Notes under the pieces: model-generated
What the model was told of the DNA's origin: nothing
Databases searched by the model: none
The model's input: only the letters and a program-made list of their open reading frames with translations
Source: Cylindrobasidium torrendii FP15055 ss-10
Taxonomy: Eukaryota; Basidiomycota; Agaricomycetes; Agaricales; Physalacriaceae
Direction: 5' to 3'
NCBI GenBank assembly: GCA_000934385.1
Contig: KN880477.1
Location: 62,001-126,000 of the forward strand
DNA: 64,000 bases
Part shown: positions 46,614 to 57,832 of the stretch, one piece after another
Layout: every line of letters starts with the position of its first letter
Numbering within the stretch: position 1 is the stretch's first letter
Translations under genes and position numbers: made by a program

Positions 46614-48135
46614 CTACGCAAACCTGTGTACTTCGTCGTAATGGTAAAGTACTTGCAGTCCTCCTGCCACCCACTTTTTAAGAGAGCTAGCCATTGTTTT
46701 CTTGAGGAGCGCAATCCATCGGTCTTCGCCTTCCCTTCTCCTATCCTGCTGCTCCACCCGATGAAGATAGAATGATATCGTCTTCAGAGGCACTGGCTGC
46801 GAGCGAACCTGTTTACCGACCTCCCTGTTCAAGATGCGGAGGTATGGATTTGCGAACGGACCGTCTGTCGGGAGCACGATGGACAAGTGTTGGAGCTCCT
46901 GGAGTCTGCATACCGAGTTGCGGTCCAAAGCACTATTCACCAGCAATCCAGATTCTGCTTTACCATCGACATGGAGGCTCTGCACATTCGGAGTGGCAAG
47001 GAGGATGTGTTTGACGTATTTGGCCTTCCCAAACTGCAACGAAAGTTCGACGACAGTCGGAAGAAGAAATTTTTGAAAGATTGTTCTTCTTGACGACGCC
47101 GTCGCTATATCGGTCGGTAAAAACGAGTGTGCGAAGGGATGCGAAGCTGTAACGAGCGAACAGCAAATTAAGGACCTTCCAGCCGAACTCGTTGTCAAAA
47201 TTGTTGTGCTCTACGCGTCTGACACGGGGAAGGACAATCGCCTGAGTGGTAAGGACATCCAAACCAATAGTTCCCGCAAGCTCGCTAGTAGTATCCTCGT
47301 TGACGATGATCTCCTCGAGGTTTTTCATACGCCCAATATATGCAAGGTCGGTGTTGCACGACTTGTACCGCTTGATTTGGTGCCATGGAAAATCTGGTCC
47401 ATAGTCGGCTTTAGAAACGCGCAATTCGAGATTTTCGAGACAAGGAGCCAGGATGTTCACGGCTCTCACCCTGGCACGCTCAAGGACCATCGACAAATTG
47501 GTAAGGCATGGAAGGAAGCGATTATGCAAGAGATCACGCTGGTAGCAAATCGAAAGGTATTCGCTACGACATTCTTTCGAGAGGCGAACGCAGTGCCATC
47601 GGTAAGCCGATTTGAGGAGAATTGGAGAAGTGGTTGAAAACAGAGGCTGCTCGATGTGGAGGCGTAGAGGGAGTGGGTCGGAGCGTTGGTAAAACGTGTC
47701 TATCCTCCGAGCGTATGATGGAATATCTAGTCTTGCCAACGAGACGCGAAATGTAGACCATAAGCGGCGATGGGAAAGACAGATGGTGCGCCAATTTTGG
47801 CACACATAGGAGAGTGTCCAAGGAGTTTGGGGCGTACCCTTCAAGCCCGCCGGAGGGAATGAATCTTCTTCAACGCCGTCTGCGAGACACCAAGGCGTGG
47901 CATATGAAAAAATTCGTCGCAAGACGTCGTCCGGGACATATCGAATCGGATTTCGGATGGCCTTCCAGCGTTGGACTGTGGCTTTTATCTCGGCAAGACG
48001 GTGCGGCAATGCAGTCTGCTCTGCATCAAGTTGAAGCAGAATCTCGTTAAGGACCTTGGACTCCTCTTCGGATGGCACTTGGTTGGTTGTGAAGAGCGTC
48101 TGTCGTATGTGAGAGGCCGAGTCAAGGTGTGCCAT
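46614..48135 (-). CDS. F-box protein with an apparent single-base frameshift
   Basis: Translation starts at 48135 (MAHLDSASHIRQ). A coiled segment is followed by the F-box at about residues 67-115: RYVPDDVLRRIFSYA, then WTLSYVCQNWRTICLSHRRLW. The frame continues as leucine-rich sequence to about 47,075. There it must shift by one base into the frame that reads KFLLPTVVELSLQFGKAKYV and runs to the stop at 46614. No intron fits. Dropping one of the five T (plus strand 47070-47074) restores a continuous protein of about 506 residues. Either the gene is a recent pseudogene, or the homopolymer is miscalled. F-box proteins serve as SCF substrate receptors. Confidence 0.75.
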
Positions 48136-48382
48136 CGTGATCGTCAATCTCAAAGAGAAGTCCTGGTCCTGACAGTGGCAGTGAGGCCTGACTAAGTAGG
48201 ACTCGGAATCGATCGTCCCGTTGTCCGATGACTGAAAGTGGTATAAAGCCAGGTCGTCGACATAAGTACTTTTACTCTGCTTGACCCGCGTGCAATACAA
48301 ACACTCAACATCAGCACCCTGTACATCCAGGAAGTATGGGATCGTATCAAAATCGTGTAATACAAGGATACAAGGGTACAGG

Positions 48383-49502
48383 TCACAACTTTGCAACTTC
48401 TGTGGGCTGCTTTACCGTCTTCTCGACCCAGCCAACAACTTCACGCAGCAGCTTTTCTTTTACATCCGGCAGTTCATTCGCTAGCTCGTGGTATGCGCCC
48501 TCGAAGGGAACAAAGTGTTTGCTTTCACAGGCTATGTTGCTGAGAAAATCTTTACTGGCATCGCAGGAGGTAATCTGGGCAAAGTGTCAGCAGACGGCCA
48601 AGAGCGTTATGCGGACGGCTGACCTTGTCGTCTGTCCCATGACAGATAATCACAGGCAGTGACTTGGGCCATACATTCCACCGCTTGCCCTTGATTTCAT
48701 CTCCCTATGCAGAGTTGAGTATTGGCAAGGAGGCTTTGGAAGGGCCGTACGTGATTGAGCATGTCCGCAAGATTGCGCAACGAGCCCGTGTTCTTCACAA
48801 ACTCATCCTTCATGTATGCCTCTCCTACAGACCCATCGCGAGACAGGTGCTGTGTCAGAAAGGTGAGGATAGGGGATAACAGACAGGCAAAACGGCGCAC
48901 CCCAGGAATAAGGTCGGCGGGGAACAGCATATTTGGAAGGGCTAGCTTGACGCCAGATAGCACAGAGCGTAGGATACGGTTCACAGGCGTCGTCTGCTGG
49001 ATCATTGGACTCGTAGCAATAACGCCTGCCAGCGACGCAATGGTGGCCGCGTACGGCGATTTGTCGCCCTCCGTTGCGAACCCGAGAACTTCTCCACCAC
49101 CCTGGGTGCGGATTAGCTCGCTGGCTCGACAGCTCAAATGCTGCCACGCACCATGGATTGGCCCATGATAAACAGCGGCACCCCGGGAACCTGCTGGCGC
49201 GCATAACCTATGGCCCAGTTCAAGTCTGCCATCTGGTCGTCCCAGCCAGTACGGCCATACGAGCTGTTCTTGCTCTTCTCCTTCTCGTCCATCGATGTCC
49301 GTCCAAATCCCCGCTGGTCATAGGTAAACACCGAGATCCCGCTGTCGGCTAGCTTGGTGTGGAACTCGACATAGCGCGTCGAGTGCTCGCAGAAGCCATG
49401 GACGAATACAATCACTGCCTGAGGGGTCGCGGCCTGGTAGAATCGCGTGAAGAACTTGGTTTTTTGTGGGCCTTCGAGCCAGGAAACAGAAGAGGAGCTC
49501 AT
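48383..49502 (-). CDS. Alpha/beta hydrolase, monoacylglycerol-lipase-like
   Basis: Starts at 49502 (MSSSSVSWLEG) and ends at 48383-48385, with about four introns. The alpha/beta-hydrolase landmarks are present: oxyanion HGF in FVHGFCEHSTRY, the nucleophile GQSMGGG, split by an intron between Met and Gly, Asp in CHGTDDK and His in GAYHELANE. This is the serine-aminopeptidase/monoglyceride-lipase group (yeast Yju3 type), which cleaves monoacylglycerols at membranes or lipid droplets. No signal peptide is seen. The intron at about 49,118-49,166 falls within the catalytic loop. Confidence 0.9.
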
Positions 49503-49931
49503 GATGGTTAAGGACAAATATTGCGTCCGTCATTGACGTAGCCCGGATTTCCGGTACACGTGACCCAGTATCCGCGCGGCGAGATTCAATGTCTTTCAGA
49601 TTTCTCATGGTCTTGACATTTTTGCTTGAAAAATCTGGCTTTTGTCTGCAGAAGAACAACCTCTTGCCAACTCTGCTGTCAAATCACGGCAGAATTGAAG
49701 CGAAGTTACAGAACCCCTTCAATGGATTCAAAGTCTGTAGTTTGCAGGTCTATAAAAATGTCCATGTCTACAAGGGGCATCTAAGGATTACGCTAGGATA
49801 GATAAGAATGGGAGTAGCACAGGTTTAGACACTGAGTAGCAATACACGAGCATAGTATACAGTCCAATGGCCCCAATAGCCCAAGAAAGTAGTAAATGTC
49901 CTTTTTCATGAAGGCGTCGCAGCCTCCATAA
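49503..49931. other. Intergenic region
   Basis: The 3' flank of the glucanase gene and upstream region of the hydrolase, both on the minus strand. No gene is seen. Confidence 0.45.
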
Positions 49932-52478
49932 TCAACATGGCGTCGCTGCCGCCGTAGCTGCGTTCCACGCATCTGGATATGCACAACCCTGAATCGCCAC
50001 AAACTTTTGCTTCGCGCCCTCATCCCCAGTCGTCCATCCGGATCCCGCCTGCACCGTGGGTGTTGGTCCTGCACTCGCGCCTTTTGCCGTCGGCGGCGCC
50101 CCCGCAAAGGTCGGCACACCCAGTGCTACGAACGTCCCCGTAGCCGTATACGTCGGCAGCACGCTCATCGCCGTAAAGCTAGGCGCCATACTCGCTGGCG
50201 GGAATGCCCAGCTGCTCATCTGTGTGGGGCTTACCACGCCCGAGGCAGAGCCTGTCGCTGATGCCGGGAACTTTCCGTCAAAGAGGTTCATTTCGTCCGC
50301 CTTGAGAATACCTGCACAGAAGCCTGCAGCCTCTCTGGGGTCCTTTGGAATCCAGCCATGCTCCCGACCGAGTTTGTAGTTCCAAAGCGGACTGCTAGAT
50401 GTCTTGAGAACGCTGGACTCGCCGATCTTCCATGTCCAGAAGAACCAGTTCTGCAGCGCGTCCATCGACGCCAGGGCGACGTTCTTGATCGCTTTGAGGT
50501 CATCATCTGTGTATGATGCCCATGCATCCCATTTTGCGCAATCGTAGCCTCCAGGCGAAGACCCGATGCCATTCAGCCAGAGCCCACAGTTGTTGATTGC
50601 AGCAGACCATTCACCGCCGAGGGTGACGCCAAACGCACTCTGACTTCTGTTTGTCGCTGCGGCCCAAGCGCACGCTTTGCTTGCCATTTCGTCGGGGGTA
50701 GAGATGTAGTCGTTCATGAATGCCAGATACTATGAACAATCAATATATCGAGTTAGATGAGGACCACTGTCATGGGACGTACAGGATGTTGGTCAAGCGC
50801 CAGTCTGTCCGCGCCCTCAAGGAAGCCCTCCCAAACGGCTGTGCCCTGGAAACCTTCGTGGATGATGAGGTATGGCCCCTTGTCTGCACCGATGCCCGTC
50901 ACATTTCGAATCGTCTCGTAGGCAGCAGAGTAGAACGACTTGACAGAGGTCTCGCCGATTGTCGCCCAGAGAATTTCATTGACAATGCCCATCCTGATTC
51001 AAAATCAGCAACATCTCCTACAAGTGCTAAATAAGACGCACATGGGAACAACGTCCTTGTATTGGTCCTGGCTGATAAACTCGGTAAAAGTCTTGATATA
51101 GCTCAGCGTGCGCTGTGCATTTGCGAGGCCCATAGCACCGTTCAAGAAGTTCACCGAGCCCGCTTTTCCAGAGTGGTTCTATGTGCGCCGTGAGAAAATT
51201 GTCGAAGCGAACAGGATGACACCACATACCCAACCATTCTGGCTACCTGGGAGCGCATGAAGATCCAGGTATATCCGGATGCCATACTTTCTGCACCATT
51301 CAATTCTGGACAGGCGTGAGAGACGGGGAATAGAGGCAGACGGGGAACCATACGCTTTGAGGAAGTATTTCCATGAAACCTTGGGCAGGAGGGGTTCATC
51401 CCCAATAGTTTCAATGGCCCAGAAACCGATGGGAATGCGAACCCAATTGAGCCCAGCTCCAGCAATCTGCGCGAAATCCTCCTCTGTCTGCCTCATGTCA
51501 GTACTCTTTTGAACACAGATGAAGGTTAAACGCACAATGAACGTCGAGTAATGCCTCTCCATTTCTTCGGCAAGTTTATCACCCATTGCTAGAGCAAGCG
51601 TCCATTCGTCGACGACCGCGATATCCGTCTTGTTGATCCAGCGTTCGTACAGGTCAGGGCAGATGAACGGCTCGGTGACAAGCCAACCACCAATGTTGAC
51701 ACCACGGACTATATCCTGTCCCCATACCCACTCTTCCTCGCCAATGCGCTTTCCCCAACTCTGGGATTTCCCACCAGGCCCAAGGGGATTTGTCGGGTCG
51801 TACTGCCATTCACCGCCAAACTCGTTCACATAGGTGAACGCAGAACCATCAGCTGAGGTGGACCATGTTGTGCTGCCGTTCGCGCCAGAAGTTGACCCGT
51901 CCCATGGAATGACAGTGACGACTGGAGTAGATGTGGAAGGCGAGGAGGAAGACGAAGATTTGCGGGAGAGGACGACGGCCACTGGGACAGCGATAGCCAC
52001 GAGGAGAAGCAATATGCTCGCAATGACGAGCATGCGTCGTCTTCGCGGGTCGCGCAGAAATGCCAGTCGCGGCTTTAGAGGCACGAACGATTTTGGCCGT
52101 GCCGTCGATTGTCGCTTCGCGCCGTTTCTTGCGTTCCGGCGCGCAGTGAGCTCTGCGCGTGCTTGAGCAGCAGTGAGCTGGCGCATCTCTGAGTTGGTTG
52201 GTAGTGGAGAAGGTGATGGGGATAGTGATGGAGATGGAGATGGGTGAATGAGCTGTGTGGTAGAATCGACATTGACAGGGATTTGTGGTCTGTCCAATGT
52301 GATGGACGATGCGCGACCAGAGTGCTCGACGAGCGCGCCTGCATCTTGCCTGTACTACAACAGCCTTCAGTTGTTTCCCAGGACAAAACGAAAACGGTCG
52401 ACGCACCATGTCAATGAGCTCTGCTTTTTCTTGCTCGCGCATGTCGACGGGGGCGTACTCGTTGCGCAAACGAGACAT
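49932..52478 (-). CDS. Membrane-anchored exo-beta-1,3-glucanase (GH5)
   Basis: Start at 52478 (MSRLRNEYAPVDM), stop at 49932-49934, with about seven introns. Residues ~30-120 are a cytosolic P/S- and R-rich tail, then a single transmembrane segment (MLVIASILLLLVAIAVPVAVVL), so it is a type II membrane protein. The catalytic domain begins at about residue 190: VRGVNIGGWLVTEPFI, WVRIPIGFWAIET, YLDLHALPGSQNGW. The acid/base Glu is in FGIVNE and the nucleophile Glu in GGEWSAAINNC. The C-terminus is a T/P/A-rich tail ending in C. Enzymes of this kind trim beta-1,3-glucan in the fungal wall. Confidence 0.92.
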
Positions 52479-53030
52479 TATATATGGTGATATCGAGGCC
52501 AGCCCCGTACTATGATGGTGGTGAAAATGAAGGTGTCAATGTACACAAAAGGTTCCTTGCGGGCCATGCTAAGAAGGCGCGGGAAGACATCTCCGACCGT
52601 CGAGGTCAGGTCCAGGGTCGTGGCTGTGCTGATTGCGTCCAGGAGTTCAAAGTTGGAATAGAGTCGACCGGCCTCAGCCAGAGGACATCAATCTTTCGCG
52701 GCTTGAGCACACCGCCAAGGCAACAGCACACCTTGGATTAGGATCAGAGTGAGCCCGGATATTCTAGAGAAGGGCTTTGAACCCAAATAGAGCAATCATA
52801 CTAGGCCAGTGTCAGAAGCCGTGTGTCCATCGCATGAATGATGCCAACGCTGAGAGTTGTCCGGATACTTCACAGGCATTGGAGCTGGTTGAGCTGGTAT
52901 CAGCCAAGCCAAGGAAAACAGCGGGGCCGATTTCAGAGTGGACGGGCGCGACAGAGCCCCAGCGGGTGAAGACGCCGCTGGGGTAGGAGCGCTAGGAGTT
53001 CGCCCTTCCTTCGCAATCATCAATGTCGGC
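52479..53030 (-). other. Unassigned coding-like segments, minus strand
   Basis: Two minus-strand stretches look like protein. One, at about 52,780-52,985, reads FTRWGSVAPVHSEIGPAVFL and SGQLSALASFMRWTHGF before a stop. The other, at about 52,478-52,670, reads RLYSNFELLDAISTATTLDL and VFPRLLSMARKEPFVYIDTF and stops next to the glucanase ATG. I could not join them by a clean intron or assign a family. They may be exons of one gene or decayed pieces of one. Confidence 0.3.
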
Positions 53031-53048
53031 TGTTGAAAAGGAGTCTAC

Positions 53049-53940
53049 TCATTGTCCCGCAATCCACTTCGTCTGCAAATACTTATCTAGCCATTCTACG
53101 TCGACTATACGTTGCTTCGTATTGACAATGTATCGCGCCACCATCGGGCGCGGGCCAAGGTACTCATGTCTTTTTGCAATGAGCACACTGAGCGTGTTAG
53201 TGTGGATAAATACTCACTTTCGTGGGTCCAAGCTCTCTGGATCAACATAGTTATTACCTTCAATCTTGCCTGGGCGTTGGCAGTAGAACTGGAACACGAG
53301 CTGATTGATGTCGTCCCCTTCTCGGAAACTCTGAGAGATTTTTGAGATATATTCTTCGTAAAACAAAGCGCAGATCCCACCTTGTGTATCTTGGCGGCCC
53401 CGCGAAAGGTGAGCGGGAGGTCAATCGTCCCGTCAAATGTCGCTATCACTTTTTCAAGTGGACGGCGCTCAATCTATCCAGATTGAGCCAAATGCCAGAT
53501 AATGGATAACTTACATACCGCCCAGACTTGGTCGACCTTCAGCAATTCCGTGCTCATCGTCTGCACATGGGAGCAGCCATCAAAAATGGATCCACGCGGT
53601 AATGGCGATCGGTGTCGGCCCGACATTTGATGCGCCGCATTTTGGGACTCAGTGGTCACTGGAAGAGCACAGGGATAGCATGATTGATTTTTGCGATGTA
53701 TTTCTACACATTGTGAGTATATCACAACATACTCGAGATAGCCTTTTGATCCTGTGTCTAAAGCTGAAGCTATTCGGCTTGGCCGTTTGGTGAATGCTCA
53801 AACACGAAGGAACAAAAGCAAGAATGCTTTTGCTCACGTACAGAGGAGCGACAATCGTTGAGAGCACCCACGGCTCAACGGATCCCACAGCAACATACTT
53901 GCCGATATGATTCGTACCACTGAGCCTGAATCCACTCACT
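53049..53940 (-). CDS. Unassigned multi-exon protein
   Basis: Four parts can be read on the minus strand. SGTNHIGKYVAVGSVEPWVL lies near 53,850-53,940. TELLKVDQVWAV lies near 53,525-53,560. ERRPLEKVIATFDGTIDLPL..RGAAKIHK runs from about 53,470 to 53,380. After a 51-nt intron come SFREGDDINQLVFQFYCQRP, GNNYVDPESLDPRK and HEYLGPRPMVARYIVN...YLQTKWIAGQ, with the stop at 53049-53051. The 3' half is convincing as coding sequence. The 5' half contains stretches whose frames I could not join, so it may include more introns or be damaged. I do not recognise the family. Confidence 0.45.
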
Positions 53941-54090
53941 TTACGCCTTCCCTCTCCTCCCCCTCCTGGACCTCGCCTGGATGGCCAACTCCGTTTTTCC
54001 GCGCACTACAGTGAGATATGACATTGCAATTCTCCGACGCACTACATAACAGAACCCTGTCCTTCGAGAGTACAAGAAAGTATCACCACT

Positions 54091-54616
54091 ATGCCAGACT
54101 CGTCTACTCTTCCGACCGACACCACCTGGCCTGTCCCACCCAAGTCCAGCCGCGCAAGGCTCCTGCTGTTCGTCAGGCGCAAACCAGGGCTTTCAAAAGA
54201 GGAGTTCCGCGAGTACTACTACAAGCACCATGTACCGTCAATGTTGGCTATCATGCCAGAGCCGAAATACCTCAAGTTTCACTTAGTCAGTGTCTGATGG
54301 TTAGCAGAAACAACCAAAGTCTCGGCTAACAAAAGAGTAGATGGAAATCAACGACGAGATCAACGCACTGCTCGAAAGTCGGGGCGCGGAGACATTGAAG
54401 GGATATGATAATGTCATGCTGGTCGAAGCGGCGTCGTGGGAGGACTTGTTCAAGGTCAGTGAGCCCATAAGTACATCTTAGAAGGCATGCTGAATGAGAA
54501 CTCAGATCAGGAATGATGAGGCGTTCTACAAAGCTCGAATGGAAGACGAAGCGCGCTTCATCGACGTCCCATCCGTCCCACTGCCCCTCATTTCTATTCC
54601 ATTCCTCGATGATTAG
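54091..54616 (+). CDS. EthD-type dimeric alpha/beta-barrel protein
   Basis: Exons 54091-54285, 54341-54454 and 54506-54616 sum to 420 nt (139 residues). The first exon carries the EthD signature KPGLSKEEFREYYYKHHVPS, followed by MPEPKYLKFHL. Later exons encode LKGYDNVMLVEAASWEDLFK and a C-terminal FYKARMEDEARFIDV. This is a ferredoxin-like dimeric alpha/beta barrel. In fungi such small proteins often act as dehydratases or cyclases in polyketide or quinone pathways, but here no biosynthetic cluster is present, so the substrate is unknown. Confidence 0.85.
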
Positions 54617-54863
54617 GATGCTTCTCTTATTATTGCTGGCAAACAATGGATGTAACGAGATGAATGTACCATGGAACTCGAAGGAAGCCTTCGACACACG
54701 CGTGATCCATCTTAGCTCTGTGAGGCCTTTACCTGGCCTTTACAGCCCACTATCTTGAAGTCGGAAATGAAGGCATAGAAACTTCGAGAGTACCCGTATC
54801 AAACTGGGCACATAGATGATACAAACACGTTCATCAAGACACAGTAAGACTATCAATTGGACA

Positions 54864-55864
54864 CTACGGGCGGGATTTGGAGTCTTTCAGGGCTTGAATC
54901 GCTTGCTCGTCCAAGCCGTCGAGCCGTTGTAGCAGATAGTCAACCTAGATATGGTTTAGCGCAATTGAACCCTGATGGCAAGAGGACTTACCTCGACCTC
55001 CTTCGTCAATGGAATGATGTAGCTCTCATACAGGTCGACGACACCATCCACATCGATCTTCCCCGCGGAATTTGGTCGCCCATCTTCTTGAGGCAGCTGC
55101 GAGCCATCCGCCGCGAAGTCCTGCGCATACGTCGCCGCCTTCTTCGCCAATCGAATCAACAGTTTCCTCTCCACCTCTGGCTTGGTGATCAAATCCTCAA
55201 GCGCTTTCCTGTTGGGATTTTGGATGTGCGGAATGAAGGCAGCGGGATCTTCGAGGAACTTGCTCTCCGAGACAAACTTGCCATAGTGGACGCGTTTGCT
55301 GATCCCTTGGAGCACTTCGACGTCGATGGTGGCCGCGCTGCCGTAGTTTCCGTCGTCTTCAAACTCGGCGTCACCTTGGATTCCTTTGGCACGTTTGGAC
55401 TGTGCTAATGCGATGGTGGCCGAGCGGGTGATGCGTGGGACTACTGTGCGTGTGTAGAACGACAGGATCGACTTGTTCACATTCACGGTGTTAGGGTAGA
55501 GCAGACGGGGGAAAGGGAGCGGTGGTAGGATGGGCTCGGGAAGTTTATCGGTGAACGGGTATTCGTCAGGGCTTGTGTAGCGCCTGGCTTTGGCTGTGCG
55601 ATTGAGTCAGAATAGATGGAGCGGGAAAAGGCAGGACGACGCACCATGGAACGATTCTATCTCCTTCAAAAACCATTCCAGCCAGCTACCCGAGAATCCG
55701 GACGCCTTCAGCTCCTCAAACCCATCGCGTTGGTACATGCGTGGGTTGTGTGAGAATTGTGCCCTTTCGATGAGTGAAAAGATGATGGTGTCCTCGAGCC
55801 GCGTCAGCACGGATCGAATCCGGTCGAGCGAGAGAGGATTTCCGACAGTCAGGTTGGACTGCAT
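54864..55864 (-). CDS. ARO7: Chorismate mutase
   Basis: Exons 55645-55864, 54992-55593 and 54864-54944 sum to 903 nt (300 residues). The N-terminus [20 protein letters not shown] matches the first active-site helix (Arg/Glu) of AroQ-type fungal chorismate mutase. The conserved [31 protein letters not shown] and [18 protein letters not shown] segments follow, and the last exon encodes [14 protein letters not shown]. The enzyme turns chorismate into prephenate, the first step towards Phe and Tyr. The length and the effector-site-like region suggest the allosteric (Tyr/Trp-regulated) eukaryotic form. Confidence 0.95.
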
Positions 55865-56250
55865 TTCTGGACTGGGAGATGGTGGTAAGTTGGATGGAAT
55901 GGAGAACGCCCAGCGTCACGCACAGTTCAAAATACCGGGGAGGGCGGTGAGATGACGTCGTTGTCACAGATAGCCGCGTTGGCGCTGACGATGGAGAGAA
56001 AAGCGGGAAGAATATGTGCAGATGAGCGCAGGAGACAAGCCTATAATCGCGTACATCACTGCCTGAGGGAAAGCCGCGGCCGAAATACGCGTTCACGTGA
56101 GCGGTCAATCTGAATGCATCATCATCGGCCGAAATGCCGAAATTCGTTTAACTCAGCCCTGCAGGATCTCTCATGGTAAACCCTTTGGTATTGATATATT
56201 AATTATATCAAGCTAGCTTCATTCAAGTACATGATAAACACAAGCTACAT
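55865..56250. other. Intergenic region
   Basis: Promoter of the chorismate mutase gene and 3' flank of the GH12 gene, both on the minus strand. No gene is seen. Confidence 0.45.
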
Positions 56251-57187
56251 TCAAGCAATAACAATGCTGAACTCGGAGCTGGTCAAAGTGCCAGTGCCCT
56301 CGGTGGCCTCAGTGCCGCCCTGCGCGGTCGTGAGGTACTGAGCAGCGTCAAGGGTTTGCTCAGAAGTAAGGTACTAGACAAGCACATCAGAATCGACAGC
56401 AATAACAGGAGAAAAGGCTTACAGTGAAGAAGCTGTTGATGTCCCCGCTAAAGTTGGTAACAGAGCTACCGTCCGAGGTCAGGAAAGAGTAAACCTCATT
56501 CGCGCCATTGGATCCAAAGTACAAATCCCTACACACACGGACCTCAGATCGTTTGGACGGATAAAATGAACTCAGTCGACGTACCAGGTTTTGCCTTCAA
56601 GATCGAGTCCCTCAGCAACGGGAGTGGGATTTCCCTCCGCACTGTAGGTGTACGAAATCGGTCCAGCACCGATGTTGTCCAGCCAAATCATGATCTCATA
56701 CTCGTTCGTGCCCGCGGAGGTCGACGAGGTAAAGAGATCATACGCGACGTTCACCGTCAAAGGGCTACCACTGGTCTCCTGGGTGAACGACCAGGAAGAC
56801 TTGATGCTGGAGATAGCGCTAAGCTGCAGGTTCAGGTTGTTCTTGGCGTTGATGTTGGTGTAGGACTTGACTCCCTCTCCACCAGACCACGTCCAGTTCG
56901 TCGTCCAGCCGACAGAGTCGCCGGACTCAGAGGTGAGCGCGCCGCATGCCTCGCCGGAATCCGCGTTGTCCTTGCCCCACTGGTTGATGTAGAGGATGTA
57001 TTCGTCGGTCTCGACAGAGTCCCACTGGCCTGGAGGTATATTGAGCATGCACAACACGGGAAGACCCGTGGACGTAGGACCTACCACAGTGCGTAGTAGT
57101 ATCAAGACGCTTGGTGAGCTGCGACGGGGCCGCGAATGCCAAAGGAGAGAGTGCCGCGGAAAGAACGAGAGGTGCAAGATAGTGCAT
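56251..57187 (-). CDS. GH12 endoglucanase/xyloglucanase, secreted
   Basis: Exons 57085-57187, 56585-57029, 56423-56528 and 56251-56373 sum to 777 nt (258 residues). The signal peptide is MHYLAPLVLSAALSPLAFAA, followed by a likely KR processing site (LTKR). The domain is typical: ILYINQWG, VGWTTNWTWSGGEGVKSYTN, the nucleophile region NEYEIMIWLDNIG, GKTWDLYFGSNGANEVYSFL and the terminal TLTSSEFSIVIA. GH12 enzymes hydrolyse beta-1,4-glucan or xyloglucan outside the cell. The intron joining W-D in GKTW|DLYFG (56529-56584) removes an otherwise open stretch. Confidence 0.93.
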
Positions 57188-57832
57188 GGTTTTGAGTGTT
57201 TGCTATGAATGAGAGGGGAAATCTGGATGGTTCTGGTAGCTTGTGTCCGGCACCCTCTGGTTATAAAGGATTTTGAGGGTTGCATCATGCGGTCTGTCGT
57301 TTGTACCTCGCAACAAGCGTTGTTGATATAGACATATTCCGAACTTTAGACGCGAAAGAGACGCGGATAGTTGTTGCGGTCCGGCCATGCGTGCGCTCGT
57401 GCGACAATGAAAGAACGGAGGCAATCTATGAGCATGCCTGGCCGTACTCTTCTCCTCATCCTCGAGGGTCAGTTGCTCTCTTTTGCGCAAGGTTCGGGCC
57501 TGGGTGAACACCACTTGTTTCCGAAGAAATAGAAAGAGTCGAACACATATCCGGGCGCGGTCTATAGGAAGGTTCCATGAAAGCCGTGGCAAAACATCGC
57601 GAAATAGACGTTGGCCTGGACGCCATGTGAAGCTAGGTCACGACAATGAATCTAGCGTGGTCAGAACGTGGCTCCGAGGACTGCCTGCTGCATGGTTTGT
57701 TGCGAGTTTGCTGGTAGAATGTCAGGTATCGTCAATTATCGGCCCCGGAATAATAGAGATATAGATTAACGAGGTATCATACAGGGCAATAATATTTCCA
57801 AGTTTTACAATGAAGAGTTGTCGTACAATGGC
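57188..57832. other. Intergenic region
   Basis: Promoter of the GH12 gene on the minus strand and the 3' flank of the RING gene. No gene is seen. Confidence 0.45.

Noticed and set aside
54091..57187. A secondary-metabolite cluster around EthD, chorismate mutase and GH12
   Set aside because: There is no synthase, terpene cyclase or P450 nearby; the genes look independent.
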